A DNA stretch of 64,000 nt from Bacteroidota bacterium (GTDB lineage: Bacteria > Bacteroidota > Bacteroidia > Cytophagales > Cyclobacteriaceae), in assembly GCA_023428695.1 (NCBI GenBank), contig JAEYWY010000008.1, positions 1 to 64,000 on the forward strand, read 5' to 3'. The position numbers and the translations under genes are program-made. The notes beneath the pieces are model-generated. The model saw nothing but the letters and a program-made list of their open reading frames with translations. It was not told the origin of the DNA and did not search any database. Shown here one piece after another: positions 42,496 to 51,287 of the stretch (its first letter is position 1; every line of letters starts with the position of its first letter).

Positions 42496-43971
42496 TCAGG
42501 CACTTTGTTCAATGTGGACAAATGATTCGTCTTTCGATTCCAGATTCGATGATCCCATGAGCCAGGTATCGACTGCTTTCGCCGCTTCACGACCTTCTGA
42601 AATCGCCCACACTACCAGAGATTGGCCTCGCCGAACGTCTCCGGCAGCGAAAATTCCTTCTTGCGAAGTCATGTAATTATCAGACTTGATGTTTCCGCGT
42701 TCATCGAGTTCGATTTTCAGTTCATCAACGAGGCCGCCCTTTTCTGCGCCGACAAAGCCAATGGCGAGAAGAGCAAGTTCACACGGAATGATCCGTTCGG
42801 TGCCGGCAATTTCTTCGAAGCCCATTTTACCCTGTGCATTGACACCCCACTTGATGTCGACAATCTTCAATCCTGTCAGGCGTCCATTGTTGTCGCCGAG
42901 GAATTCCTTGGTCAGGATTGCCCACTGCCGGTCTACACCTTCTTCATGCGACGACGATGTCATGAGCACCATCGGCCACAAAGGCCAGGGATTTGTCATA
43001 TCGTTTCGTTTTTGAGGTGGCTTCGCCAGGAGTTCAATTTGAGTCACTGACTTCGCACCATGGCGGTTAGACGTACCGACACAGTCAGAACCTGTATCAC
43101 CACCGCCAATGACCAGGACGTTTTTCTTAGTCGCAAGAATTTCTCCGCTGAAAATCCGGTCACCGGCAACACGTTTGTTCTGCTGGGACAAGAATTCCAT
43201 CGCGAAATGTACGCCTTTCAGCTGTCGCCCTGGAATCGGGAGATCACGAGGCGCAGATGCTCCTGCGCAGACAACAACCGCATCAAACTCTGATCTTAGA
43301 TGTGCTGCGCTGATGTTAACTCCAACGTGCGCATTGGTTCTGAAAATAATGCCCTCCTGTTCGAGTACTCGCAGGCGGCGATCTATAACACTTTTCTCAA
43401 GCTTGAAGTCGGGAATGCCATAACGCAACAATCCACCAATCCTGTCGCTGCGTTCAAATACGGTAACCCAATGACCAGCCTTATTAAGTTGAGCAGCAGC
43501 AGCGAGTCCTGCGGGCCCTGATCCGACAACCGCGACCCGTTTTCCAGTCCGTGTTTTTGGCGGGTTCGGTTTGATATAGCCTTTTTCAAACGCCTGTTCC
43601 GCGATTGTCTTCTCGATGTATTCAATCGTAACCGGCTTGTTATTAATACTGAGTACGCAACTCGCTTCACATGGCGCCGGGCAAATCCTGCCGGTGAATT
43701 CCGGAAAGTTATTGGTGCTGCTCAGGATACGAATCGCTTCTTCCCACTTGCCGTTGTAAACAGCATCATTGAAATCCGGGATGACATTGCCGAGTGGACA
43801 TCCGTTGTGGCAGAAAGGCACGCCACAGTCCATACAACGCGCGGCCTGCTGTTTTACTTTTTCTTTTTCGAGAGGAAAGTAGATTTCCTTATAGTCATTA
43901 ATTCGCTCCTTCGGATCCCGCGACTTTGCCATTTCGCGGTTAAATTTCATGAACCCGTCTATTTGTCCCAT
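42496..43971 (-). CDS. gltD: Glutamate synthase small subunit
   Basis: GltD is the NAD(P)H-oxidising flavin subunit that passes electrons to GltB. The 491-residue product has the N-terminal 4Fe-4S cysteine pattern (CMDCGVPFCHNGCPLGNVIP), an FAD site (VVGSGPAGLAAA at about 151-162), a second Rossmann motif (VIGGGDTGSDCVG) and the C-terminal GxxxxAGD segment (GIFAAGDVRRGQSLVVWAISEGR). It starts 33 bases after the gltB stop and is co-transcribed with it. Confidence 0.96.
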   Translation of the reverse strand: MGQIDGFMKFNREMAKSRDPKERINDYKEIYFPLEKEKVKQQAARCMDCGVPFCHNGCPLGNVIPDFNDAVYNGKWEEAIRILSSTNNFPEFTGRICPAPCEASCVLSINNKPVTIEYIEKTIAEQAFEKGYIKPNPPKTRTGKRVAVVGSGPAGLAAAAQLNKAGHWVTVFERSDRIGGLLRYGIPDFKLEKSVIDRRLRVLEQEGIIFRTNAHVGVNISAAHLRSEFDAVVVCAGASAPRDLPIPGRQLKGVHFAMEFLSQQNKRVAGDRIFSGEILATKKNVLVIGGGDTGSDCVGTSNRHGAKSVTQIELLAKPPQKRNDMTNPWPLWPMVLMTSSSHEEGVDRQWAILTKEFLGDNNGRLTGLKIVDIKWGVNAQGKMGFEEIAGTERIIPCELALLAIGFVGAEKGGLVDELKIELDERGNIKSDNYMTSQEGIFAAGDVRRGQSLVVWAISEGREAAKAVDTWLMGSSNLESKDESFVHIEQSA

Positions 43972-44004
43972 TCTGATCTGCTGGTTGTTGTCTGATTGTA
44001 ATTC

Positions 44005-47000
44005 CTATTTGATTTTGGCTTTGGGAGCATCCATCACCGAGGCGGTTGGCTTTGTGCTCTTCTTTTGCTTGAGGAGCACTGCCTTGTAATCCTGCGGCAT
44101 CACCTTCACAAAATGTTCGGACGCCTCTTCCCAGTTTTCCAGAATCCATTCTGCGGGATCGCTCCCCGTGTATTTGAAATGTTTCTGGATCATTGCACGT
44201 ACCTCTTCTTTGTCTTCCGCTTCCATGGTTTCAAGTTCCACCATCTCGCGATTGCAGAGTTTTTCGAGGCTATGCTCAGGATCGAATACATAGGCAATTC
44301 CGCCACTCATTCCTGCTGCGAAGTTCTTGCCGGTCTTACCAAGGACAACCACGCGACCACCAGTCATATACTCGCAGGCGTGATCTCCCACTCCTTCGAC
44401 AACAGCTTTTACACCAGAGTTGCGCACACAGAAACGCTCGCCAGCCTGACCGCGAATGAACGCTTCCCCTGAAGTCGCACCATAGAATGCTACGTTTCCA
44501 ATGATGATATTATCCTCCGGTTTCAACGTGGCTTCCTTGTCAGGATAGATTATGAGCTTTCCGCCTGACAATCCTTTTCCAAAGTAGTCATTCGCCTCAC
44601 CTTCAAGTTCGAACGTCACGCCGGGAGCAACGAACGCTGCGAAGCTTTGACCTGCCGAACCTTTGAACTGGAAATGAATCGTGTCTTCCGGTAGTCCGGG
44701 ACCTTTGTACTTTTTAGATATCTCATTGGAGAGCAACGAGCCGACTGACCTGTCCGTATTCTTGATGAGAAACTTTTCAGACACCGGCTCGCATTCATCG
44801 AGTGCCGGGCGTGCTGCTTCAACAAGTTTCCAATCCAGTACTTTTTCAAGTTCGAAATCCTGTTCAATCTGTTTGTACAATCCAACGTACTCGCTACCTG
44901 GCTCCCAATGCAGAATTGGCGAAAGGTCGAGTTTCTTGATTTTCCAATTATCGACGTCTTTTCGAACGCGAAGCAGATCGCTTCTTCCGATCATCTCGTT
45001 AACGGTGCGGAATCCGAGCTCCGCCATGTTTTCACGCAAATCTCTTGCGAGGAAGCGGAAGAAATTCACGACGTGATCCGGATCGCCGGTAAACAACTTG
45101 CGAAGTTCCTTATCCTGGGTTGCAATTCCGACCGGGCATGTGTTAAGATGGCACTTGCGCATCATGATACAGCCTTCTACCACCAGGGCTGCCGTTGCAA
45201 CACCCCACTCTTCCGCACCGAGCATTGCTGCAATTGCGATGTCGCGCCCCGTCCTGATCTGACCGTCAGTTTGAAGTGTAACGCGACTGCGGAGGTTATT
45301 TTTCACAAGTGTCTGATGCGCTTCTGCAAGGCCAAGTTCCCACGGTAATCCTGCGTGACGGACGGAAGACAGTGGCGACGCCCCGGTTCCTCCATCAGCT
45401 CCGGAAATAAGAATTGCATCGGCCTTAGCTTTTGCGACTCCGGCAGCAACGGTACCGACACCTGCCTGCGAAACAAGCTTAACGTTTATGCGCGCCTGCC
45501 GATTTGCATTCTTCAAATCGTAAATCAACTGTGCGAGGTCCTCAATAGAATAAATATCGTGGTGAGGTGGCGGCGAAATCAGACCCACGCCGGGCGTTGA
45601 ATGACGCACGCGGCCGATCCATTCGTCAACTTTGTGACCCGGTAACTGACCTCCTTCACCCGGCTTCGCTCCCTGAGCCATTTTAATCTGAATCTCATCG
45701 GCATTTGCCAGATAATAACTTGTTACACCAAATCTTCCTGACGCTACCTGCTTGATAGCGGACCGTTCCCAGTCTCCGTTTTCCCTACGTTCAAAACGAA
45801 TCTCATCTTCTCCACCTTCGCCGCTATTGCTTTTTCCCCCGATACGGTTCATGGCAATCGCCAGCGTCGTGTGCGCTTCATGTGAAATTGACCCAAATGA
45901 CATCGCACCCGTCGCGAACCGCTTTAGAATCTCTTCCTCGGGCTCGACTTCACTCAGTGGAATCGGATTGCGTTTCTTGTATTCGAACAACCCGCGGATT
46001 GAAAGTTGATCTTTCGTCTGATCGTTGATCTTTTGCGTGTACTTCTTGTACAGCTCGTAGTTGTCAGTTTTTGTCGAGTGTTGAAGCAGGTGAATAACTT
46101 CCGGACTGAAAAGGTGTTTTTCACCACGTCTTTTCCATTGATATATACCTCCTGCCTGAAGTTCTTTCGCTTCAGTATGGAAGGCGAGTTTATGCCTTAT
46201 GATTACTTCGTGCGCGATGTCGTCAAAGGAAAGCCCTTCGATGCGGCTTATCGTTCCACGGAAACAACGTTCAATCACATCGCTTCCAAGACCGATGGCT
46301 TCAAATATTTGCGCCGACTGGTAGGATTGCAACGTGCTGATTCCCATCTTCGACATCACCTTCAGCAAACCACTTCCGATTGCTTTCTGATAATTCGTGT
46401 AAGCTTCATCATCAGTCAGGGTTTTGTAGAACATGCCCTGCTTATTCATGAAGTGAATTGTCTCAAGCGCCATATATGGATTCACAGCGCTGGCGCCATA
46501 ACCGATAATTGTAGCGAAGTGGTGCACTTCCCAGACATCGCCGGCTTCAAGAACGAGCCCTGCACTTGTACGGATTCTTTTTTCTACAAGGAAGTGATGG
46601 ATTGTTCCGACTGAAATCAGGGACGGAATCGGTGCATAGTCCTCGCTGATTTTGCGATCGGAGAGGATCAATATCTTCTTACCTGCCCTTACTGCTTTTT
46701 CTGCTTCTGCACAAATGCGCTTCAGACTTTCTTCGAGCCTTCCGGGTTGACCGTCCGCCTTGAAGACGCATTGTATTACAGCGTACTCAAATCCCTGGTC
46801 CTGGAGATGTTTCAGTTTCTCAAGATCAGAGTTCAACAGAACAGGTTGCGAAATGTGAATCTGGCGGGTGTGTTCCGGTGTTTCATCGAGCACATTCAGG
46901 CTCTGTCCGACGCGTGTAAACAACGACATGACCAGGCGCTCACGGATCGGGTCGATTGGCGGGTTACTTACCTGTGCAAAGTGTTGTTTGAAATAATTCG

Positions 47001-48549
47001 AGATGTGTCTGCTTTCCTTCGATAATACGGCAAGCGGAGTATCGTCACCCATGGAACCAACTGCCTCATAACCTTTTTCTGCCATGGGCAGAATAAGTGT
47101 CTTTATATCTTCCGCTGTGTACCCATATGCGTTTTGTCGCTGGACAAGTGTCTTTTCGTCAAAGTTGTTCTCAAACCATTCCGGCTCCGGCTCAAGACGC
47201 AGCTTCAGTCGATTTTGAATGATCCAGTTGTAGTAAGCCTTTCCTTCGTACACGGCACGCTTGACTTTTTCGTCGTCAAGCACTTTGCCTTGTTCAAGGT
47301 CAACCATAAGCATCTTACCTGGCGTAATTCTTCCCTTCTCAAGAACATCTTTCGGATCAACTGGAAGCGCCCCGGCTTCGGAAGCGGCGACCACACGACC
47401 TGAACGCGTGATACAATAACGCAATGGACGCAGACCGTTTCTGTCGAGCGTAGCACCGATGCGTTGCCCGTCCGTAAAAACGAGAGCTGCGGGACCATCC
47501 CAGGGCTCCATCATCGAAGCATGATACTTATAAAATGCTTTCCTGTGCGGATCCATCAGCTTGTTATCCTGCCAGGCTTCCGGCACCAGCATCATAAGTA
47601 CATGCGGCAGTGGTCGTCCGGAAAGAACAAGCATTTCGACAAGCGCGTCGAGGTTTGCCGAATCTGACGATTGCGGATTTGTTATGGGTAGAAGCATCTT
47701 GAGTTCTTCGTCCGTGAAGAGCGTCGACTTGAATAATGCCTCTTTTGATTTCATCTTGTTCACGTTACCGCGAATGGTATTGATTTCACCATTGTGCGCG
47801 ATGTAACGGAATGGCTGGGCGAGTTTCCAGTTCGGAAATGTGTTGGTAGAAAACCTGGAGTGAACGAGTGCGAGTGCAGTCTTTATCCTGGGATCCTGAA
47901 GATCAAAGAAGTATTTTCTGAGTTGTTCCGTTCTTAACTGACCTTTATAGACTATGGTGCGCGACGAAAAACTTGCGATGTAAAATTCCTTGGTCGCGCC
48001 TTTGTCCTTGCCGGCTATTACATGTTGTGTGTAATTGCGGAGGATAAACAGTTTGCGCTCGAGAGCTTCACCGGTGATCGAGTCGTCTTTGTGAACGACG
48101 AATACCTGTTCAATTTGTGGTTCAACTTCAGCCGCGCCGGGTCCGGGAACGGAATGATCTACGGGTACACCACGAAAGCCAATTAAATCGAAACCGAGGT
48201 CCTTGATATTACGACGCAGTACCTCACGGCAGGCGTTCATAAGCTTTTTGTCACGAGGGAAGAAAACCATTCCCACTCCGTACTTTCCGAATGCCGGAAG
48301 TTCAAATCCAAGTCTGGCGCTTTCTTCTGTCAGAAAATCGTGCGGAATCTGGAACAACACGCCCGCACCGTCGCCGGTTTTCGGGGAGCTTCCCTTACCC
48401 CCACGATGTTCCATGTTCTCGAGCATGGAAAGCGCGTCCCGGAGCGTTTGATTCGTTTTTGTACCGTTCACCGTCGCCACGAATCCAATCCCGCAGGAAT
48501 CGTGTTCCAGCTCCGGTGTGTACAAACCCCTTCTGGTTTCGTCTTTCAT
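44005..48549 (-). CDS. gltB: Glutamate synthase large subunit
   Basis: GltB makes glutamate from glutamine and 2-oxoglutarate. The 1514-residue product has an 18-residue propeptide, then Cys19 (HDSCGIGFVA), the glutaminase nucleophile expected to become the N-terminus after processing. The class-II glutaminase domain (20 to about 420), central domain, FMN-binding synthase domain (about 830-1200, with EGGQLPGHKV and the ISGADGGTGASP block), 3Fe-4S cysteines (CIMMRKCHLNTCPVGIA) and the C-terminal beta-helix (GGKLIIYPD, EYMTGGRVVVLG) follow in order. The ATG at 48549 is clear. Nearly 300 bases of AT-rich leader precede it. Confidence 0.97.
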   Translation of the reverse strand: MKDETRRGLYTPELEHDSCGIGFVATVNGTKTNQTLRDALSMLENMEHRGGKGSSPKTGDGAGVLFQIPHDFLTEESARLGFELPAFGKYGVGMVFFPRDKKLMNACREVLRRNIKDLGFDLIGFRGVPVDHSVPGPGAAEVEPQIEQVFVVHKDDSITGEALERKLFILRNYTQHVIAGKDKGATKEFYIASFSSRTIVYKGQLRTEQLRKYFFDLQDPRIKTALALVHSRFSTNTFPNWKLAQPFRYIAHNGEINTIRGNVNKMKSKEALFKSTLFTDEELKMLLPITNPQSSDSANLDALVEMLVLSGRPLPHVLMMLVPEAWQDNKLMDPHRKAFYKYHASMMEPWDGPAALVFTDGQRIGATLDRNGLRPLRYCITRSGRVVAASEAGALPVDPKDVLEKGRITPGKMLMVDLEQGKVLDDEKVKRAVYEGKAYYNWIIQNRLKLRLEPEPEWFENNFDEKTLVQRQNAYGYTAEDIKTLILPMAEKGYEAVGSMGDDTPLAVLSKESRHISNYFKQHFAQVSNPPIDPIRERLVMSLFTRVGQSLNVLDETPEHTRQIHISQPVLLNSDLEKLKHLQDQGFEYAVIQCVFKADGQPGRLEESLKRICAEAEKAVRAGKKILILSDRKISEDYAPIPSLISVGTIHHFLVEKRIRTSAGLVLEAGDVWEVHHFATIIGYGASAVNPYMALETIHFMNKQGMFYKTLTDDEAYTNYQKAIGSGLLKVMSKMGISTLQSYQSAQIFEAIGLGSDVIERCFRGTISRIEGLSFDDIAHEVIIRHKLAFHTEAKELQAGGIYQWKRRGEKHLFSPEVIHLLQHSTKTDNYELYKKYTQKINDQTKDQLSIRGLFEYKKRNPIPLSEVEPEEEILKRFATGAMSFGSISHEAHTTLAIAMNRIGGKSNSGEGGEDEIRFERRENGDWERSAIKQVASGRFGVTSYYLANADEIQIKMAQGAKPGEGGQLPGHKVDEWIGRVRHSTPGVGLISPPPHHDIYSIEDLAQLIYDLKNANRQARINVKLVSQAGVGTVAAGVAKAKADAILISGADGGTGASPLSSVRHAGLPWELGLAEAHQTLVKNNLRSRVTLQTDGQIRTGRDIAIAAMLGAEEWGVATAALVVEGCIMMRKCHLNTCPVGIATQDKELRKLFTGDPDHVVNFFRFLARDLRENMAELGFRTVNEMIGRSDLLRVRKDVDNWKIKKLDLSPILHWEPGSEYVGLYKQIEQDFELEKVLDWKLVEAARPALDECEPVSEKFLIKNTDRSVGSLLSNEISKKYKGPGLPEDTIHFQFKGSAGQSFAAFVAPGVTFELEGEANDYFGKGLSGGKLIIYPDKEATLKPEDNIIIGNVAFYGATSGEAFIRGQAGERFCVRNSGVKAVVEGVGDHACEYMTGGRVVVLGKTGKNFAAGMSGGIAYVFDPEHSLEKLCNREMVELETMEAEDKEEVRAMIQKHFKYTGSDPAEWILENWEEASEHFVKVMPQDYKAVLLKQKKSTKPTASVMDAPKAKIK

Positions 48550-48841
48550 TCTAAAAATAAATTACTGGTTGTAGTTCTTTGTAAATACACGTTCTGGGCG
48601 AAACGAGTTTTTGAAATTACGGAATAAACAGAACTTAATTTTGAGGGGGCCGGGGAGGGACAGAATTTTTGGAATCTTTTCAGAAATGGTAAAATATCGT
48701 TAGAAATGTCAAAAACGAATACGATTGCACCGTGGGCGATTTTGAAATTTTGAATTTTTTCCGAAAACGATTGAAAAAATCGTAAGAAAAGTAGATCGAG
48801 TTAATCTTTTTGTCAGGCTGCACTTCAACGGTGTCGATGTA
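48550..48841. other. AT-rich leader region between mnmD and gltB
   Basis: These 292 bases lie upstream of gltB on its strand and contain no supportable ORF. I find no exact TAnnTTTG element on the minus strand; TATTTTTA occurs close to the gltB start, too close to be convincing. Short A/T-rich words are repeated (ATCGTTAGAAA at about 48697 and ATCGTAAGAAA at about 48779, both in A-rich surroundings). A GGGGGCCGGGGAGGG stretch is at 48645-48659. This is the place to look for gltB regulation. Confidence 0.35.
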
Positions 48842-49507
48842 TCATTTCAGAGCGCGAACCATCTCCTTTTTACCCGGAGGTCCCGGAAGAGTTTCAACGT
48901 TCAAACCAAGTGAGCGAAGGTCTCGTTTGAGCTGACCCGTCGCGCAGTAAGTTACAAAGACGCCCGGCGAACGAAGTCCGCCACATACTTTTTCGAGCAA
49001 CGAAAGATGCCACATCTCCGGCTGTCGTGAGGGCGCAAACGCATCATAAAAGATCACATCATACGCCGACTTTGCAGGCGTGAATGTCTCCACCCTTGTA
49101 TGGCATTTCATAAGCGAGAAATTATCAGAGATTGCATGACGATCTCCCCACGAACATGATTGAACCTTTACAAATTCATCTGCCGCATCCAGTTGATCGG
49201 CATAATTCAGTTGAGACCAGATTTCTTCCGGCAAGGGAAATGCTTCAACGGTGGTAAAATTCACAAGACGGGAATGCTGTCGTGAAAAGAGCAGAGCAAG
49301 GATCGCATTCAGGCCCGTACCAAAACCAATTTCCAGAACGTTAATGGCGTCTCCAGTAACAGAAAGGCTATACTCAAGTCCGGCGCCAATAAAAACATGT
49401 TTCGATTCCTGTATCGCACCATGTACAGAGTGATACGTTTCGTTACGTGATCGGTCGAACAGCGAATGCGACCCATCTCCCGTAACAATGATCTCCGGAA
49501 TACCCAT
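48842..49507 (-). CDS. mnmD: tRNA (5-methylaminomethyl-2-thiouridine)-methyltransferase MnmD
   Basis: MnmD is the stand-alone form of the MnmC methyltransferase domain, adding the last methyl of mnm5s2U at the tRNA wobble position. The 221-residue product has the SAM-binding motif VLEIGFGTGLNAI, the acidic loop after strand 2 (TVEAFPL), and the family block YDVIFYDAFAPSRQPEMW. It ends with GPPGKKEM. No FAD oxidase domain follows, so it is MnmD rather than MnmC. It is close to ispF (3 bases between the stops and starts), in a minus-strand run. Confidence 0.92.
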   Translation of the reverse strand: MGIPEIIVTGDGSHSLFDRSRNETYHSVHGAIQESKHVFIGAGLEYSLSVTGDAINVLEIGFGTGLNAILALLFSRQHSRLVNFTTVEAFPLPEEIWSQLNYADQLDAADEFVKVQSCSWGDRHAISDNFSLMKCHTRVETFTPAKSAYDVIFYDAFAPSRQPEMWHLSLLEKVCGGLRSPGVFVTYCATGQLKRDLRSLGLNVETLPGPPGKKEMVRALK

Positions 49508-49510
49508 CGT

Positions 49511-49993
49511 CTAGTCGTGGTAAATCAACGCAACTGCATACGCGTTCACACCTTCATTACGCCCGACGAATCCGAGTTTCTCAGAAGTTGTTGCTTTGAT
49601 CGAAATATCATCGACGGAAATTTTCATAAGCGGCGCGAGCACTTCTTTCATTTTGTCGATGTGGGGATTCACCTTTGGGTGTTCGAGACAAACAGTACAA
49701 TCGACATTGTTGACCTTCCAGCCTTTGCTCAGCAGCATCGAGGTAACCTCCCCGAGAAAGAATGCACTTTCTTTGCCTTTCCACCGGTCATCGGAGTTTG
49801 AAAAATGAAAGCCGATGTCTCTGAGATTTGCAGCACCAAGCAAGGCATCGCAGATCGCGTGAATGAGAACGTCGGCATCCGAGTGACCGACGGCACCGTG
49901 GGTTGCCGGAAGCTTCACACCTCCCAACCAGAATTCCCGACCTTCTTCGAGCTGGTGCACATCATAACCCATTCCGATTCTTATCTTACTCAT
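49511..49993 (-). CDS. ispF: 2-C-methyl-D-erythritol 2,4-cyclodiphosphate synthase
   Basis: IspF catalyses the cyclisation step of the MEP isoprenoid pathway, in the cytoplasm. The 160-residue product from the ATG at 49993 has the Zn ligands Asp11 and His13 (GMGYDVHQ) and the GHSDADVLIHAICDALLGAANLRDIG block with the third histidine. The C-terminal TTSEKLGFVGRNEG is also typical. A GTG two codons earlier overlaps the M16 stop by one base and is an alternative. The ATG lies six bases after the M16 stop. Confidence 0.96.
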   Translation of the reverse strand: MSKIRIGMGYDVHQLEEGREFWLGGVKLPATHGAVGHSDADVLIHAICDALLGAANLRDIGFHFSNSDDRWKGKESAFFLGEVTSMLLSKGWKVNNVDCTVCLEHPKVNPHIDKMKEVLAPLMKISVDDISIKATTSEKLGFVGRNEGVNAYAVALIYHD

Positions 49994-49998
49994 ATCCA

Positions 49999-51237
49999 CT
50001 AGGCTGTTGCTTTATAGTACAACGCGCTTGAATTTTCCTCGCGCAGGATTTCACTGGCAACACGACTCAAATCCTGTGCGCTTACGTTTTCGATCATTTC
50101 GATTTCCTGATTTACAAGTCCGGTGTCACCTGACAATTTCGCGAAGGCAAGATTCATGGCGCGGTTCATCACTTCGACTTCGCCAAACTCAATTGTTGAC
50201 TCGGCCTGATTTTTCACCTTTCGAAGTTCTTCCTCTGAAACTCCACGCTCAAGCACTTCGTCCAATACGCCGCCGACCATTCGATCCGCATCTTCGATTG
50301 TAATTCCCGGTTTAATCCGGCCACTGACAACGAGTAAACCCGGATCGATTGAGCCCATTGCAAATGAAGAAATCGTTGTGAAGATTTCCTTTTCCTTCAC
50401 GAGTTTCTGATACAGACGACTTGACTGGCCGCGACTCAATACATCGCTTAACAGATCCCCGGCATAGTAGTCGGAATGGAATCTTCCAGGCATGTGCCAC
50501 GCCTTGTAGAACGCATTTGCCGGAACCTTCGCCTCGACTTCGAGAATTCGCTTTTCGGTTTGGCGACCTTCAACAGGAAGCATCCTTTGACCACGTTCCC
50601 CCGGAGGGATCGGTCCGAACCATTTGTCGCAAAGGGCGCGCACCTTTTCAACGGTAACGTTACCCGCAACAACCAGTATGGCATTGTTGGGGACGTAATG
50701 ACGGAAGAAGAATTGTTTCACGTCATCCATCGTTGCGTTTTCGATGTGGCTGATTTCCTTGCCAATCGTTGCCCATTGATATGGATGTGTCTTGTAGGCG
50801 AGTGGTCTTAGTTTAAGCCACACGTCACCGTAAGGTTGATTCAGATAGCGCTGTTTGAATTCTTCAATAACCACTTTCCGCTGGACCTCAAGCACCTTCG
50901 GATCGAATGAAAGGCTAAGCATACGATCGCTTTCGAGCCAGAAACCTGTTTCCAGGTTCGTCGCCGGCAATGTGAGGTAGTAGTTTGTTATGTCGGTATT
51001 TGTAAACGCATTGTTTTCGCCACCGACCAGTTGCAAGGGTTCGTCATAGTTTGGTATGTTGATCGACCCGCCGAACATCAGGTGTTCAAAAAGGTGAGCG
51101 AAACCAGTCTTTTCAGGATCTTCATCCCGGGAACCTACGTCGTATAGGATGTTCATCACAGCAATCTGAACCGTGTGGTCCTCATGAACTATTACACGCA
51201 GTCCGTTAGCCAGCGAAAACTCTTCGAATCGGATCAT
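49999..51237 (-). CDS. M16 family zinc peptidase
   Basis: The 412-residue product from the ATG at 51237 has the inverted zinc motif HLFEH (His48, Glu51, His52) of pitrilysin-type peptidases, with the third ligand Glu in VIEEFKQRYLNQPYGD. It has one N-terminal active half and a C-terminal R/Y-containing half typical of the PqqL/YmxG-like group. There is no signal peptide, so it is likely cytoplasmic. The substrate is unknown; peptide degradation or processing is the usual role. A -7-like TATTTTTG element lies immediately before the start on the minus strand. Confidence 0.92.
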   Translation of the reverse strand: MIRFEEFSLANGLRVIVHEDHTVQIAVMNILYDVGSRDEDPEKTGFAHLFEHLMFGGSINIPNYDEPLQLVGGENNAFTNTDITNYYLTLPATNLETGFWLESDRMLSLSFDPKVLEVQRKVVIEEFKQRYLNQPYGDVWLKLRPLAYKTHPYQWATIGKEISHIENATMDDVKQFFFRHYVPNNAILVVAGNVTVEKVRALCDKWFGPIPPGERGQRMLPVEGRQTEKRILEVEAKVPANAFYKAWHMPGRFHSDYYAGDLLSDVLSRGQSSRLYQKLVKEKEIFTTISSFAMGSIDPGLLVVSGRIKPGITIEDADRMVGGVLDEVLERGVSEEELRKVKNQAESTIEFGEVEVMNRAMNLAFAKLSGDTGLVNQEIEMIENVSAQDLSRVASEILREENSSALYYKATA

Positions 51238-51287
51238 AGCCTGCAAAAATAACAGATGGGGGTTAAAATAATAATCCGATTAGGAAA

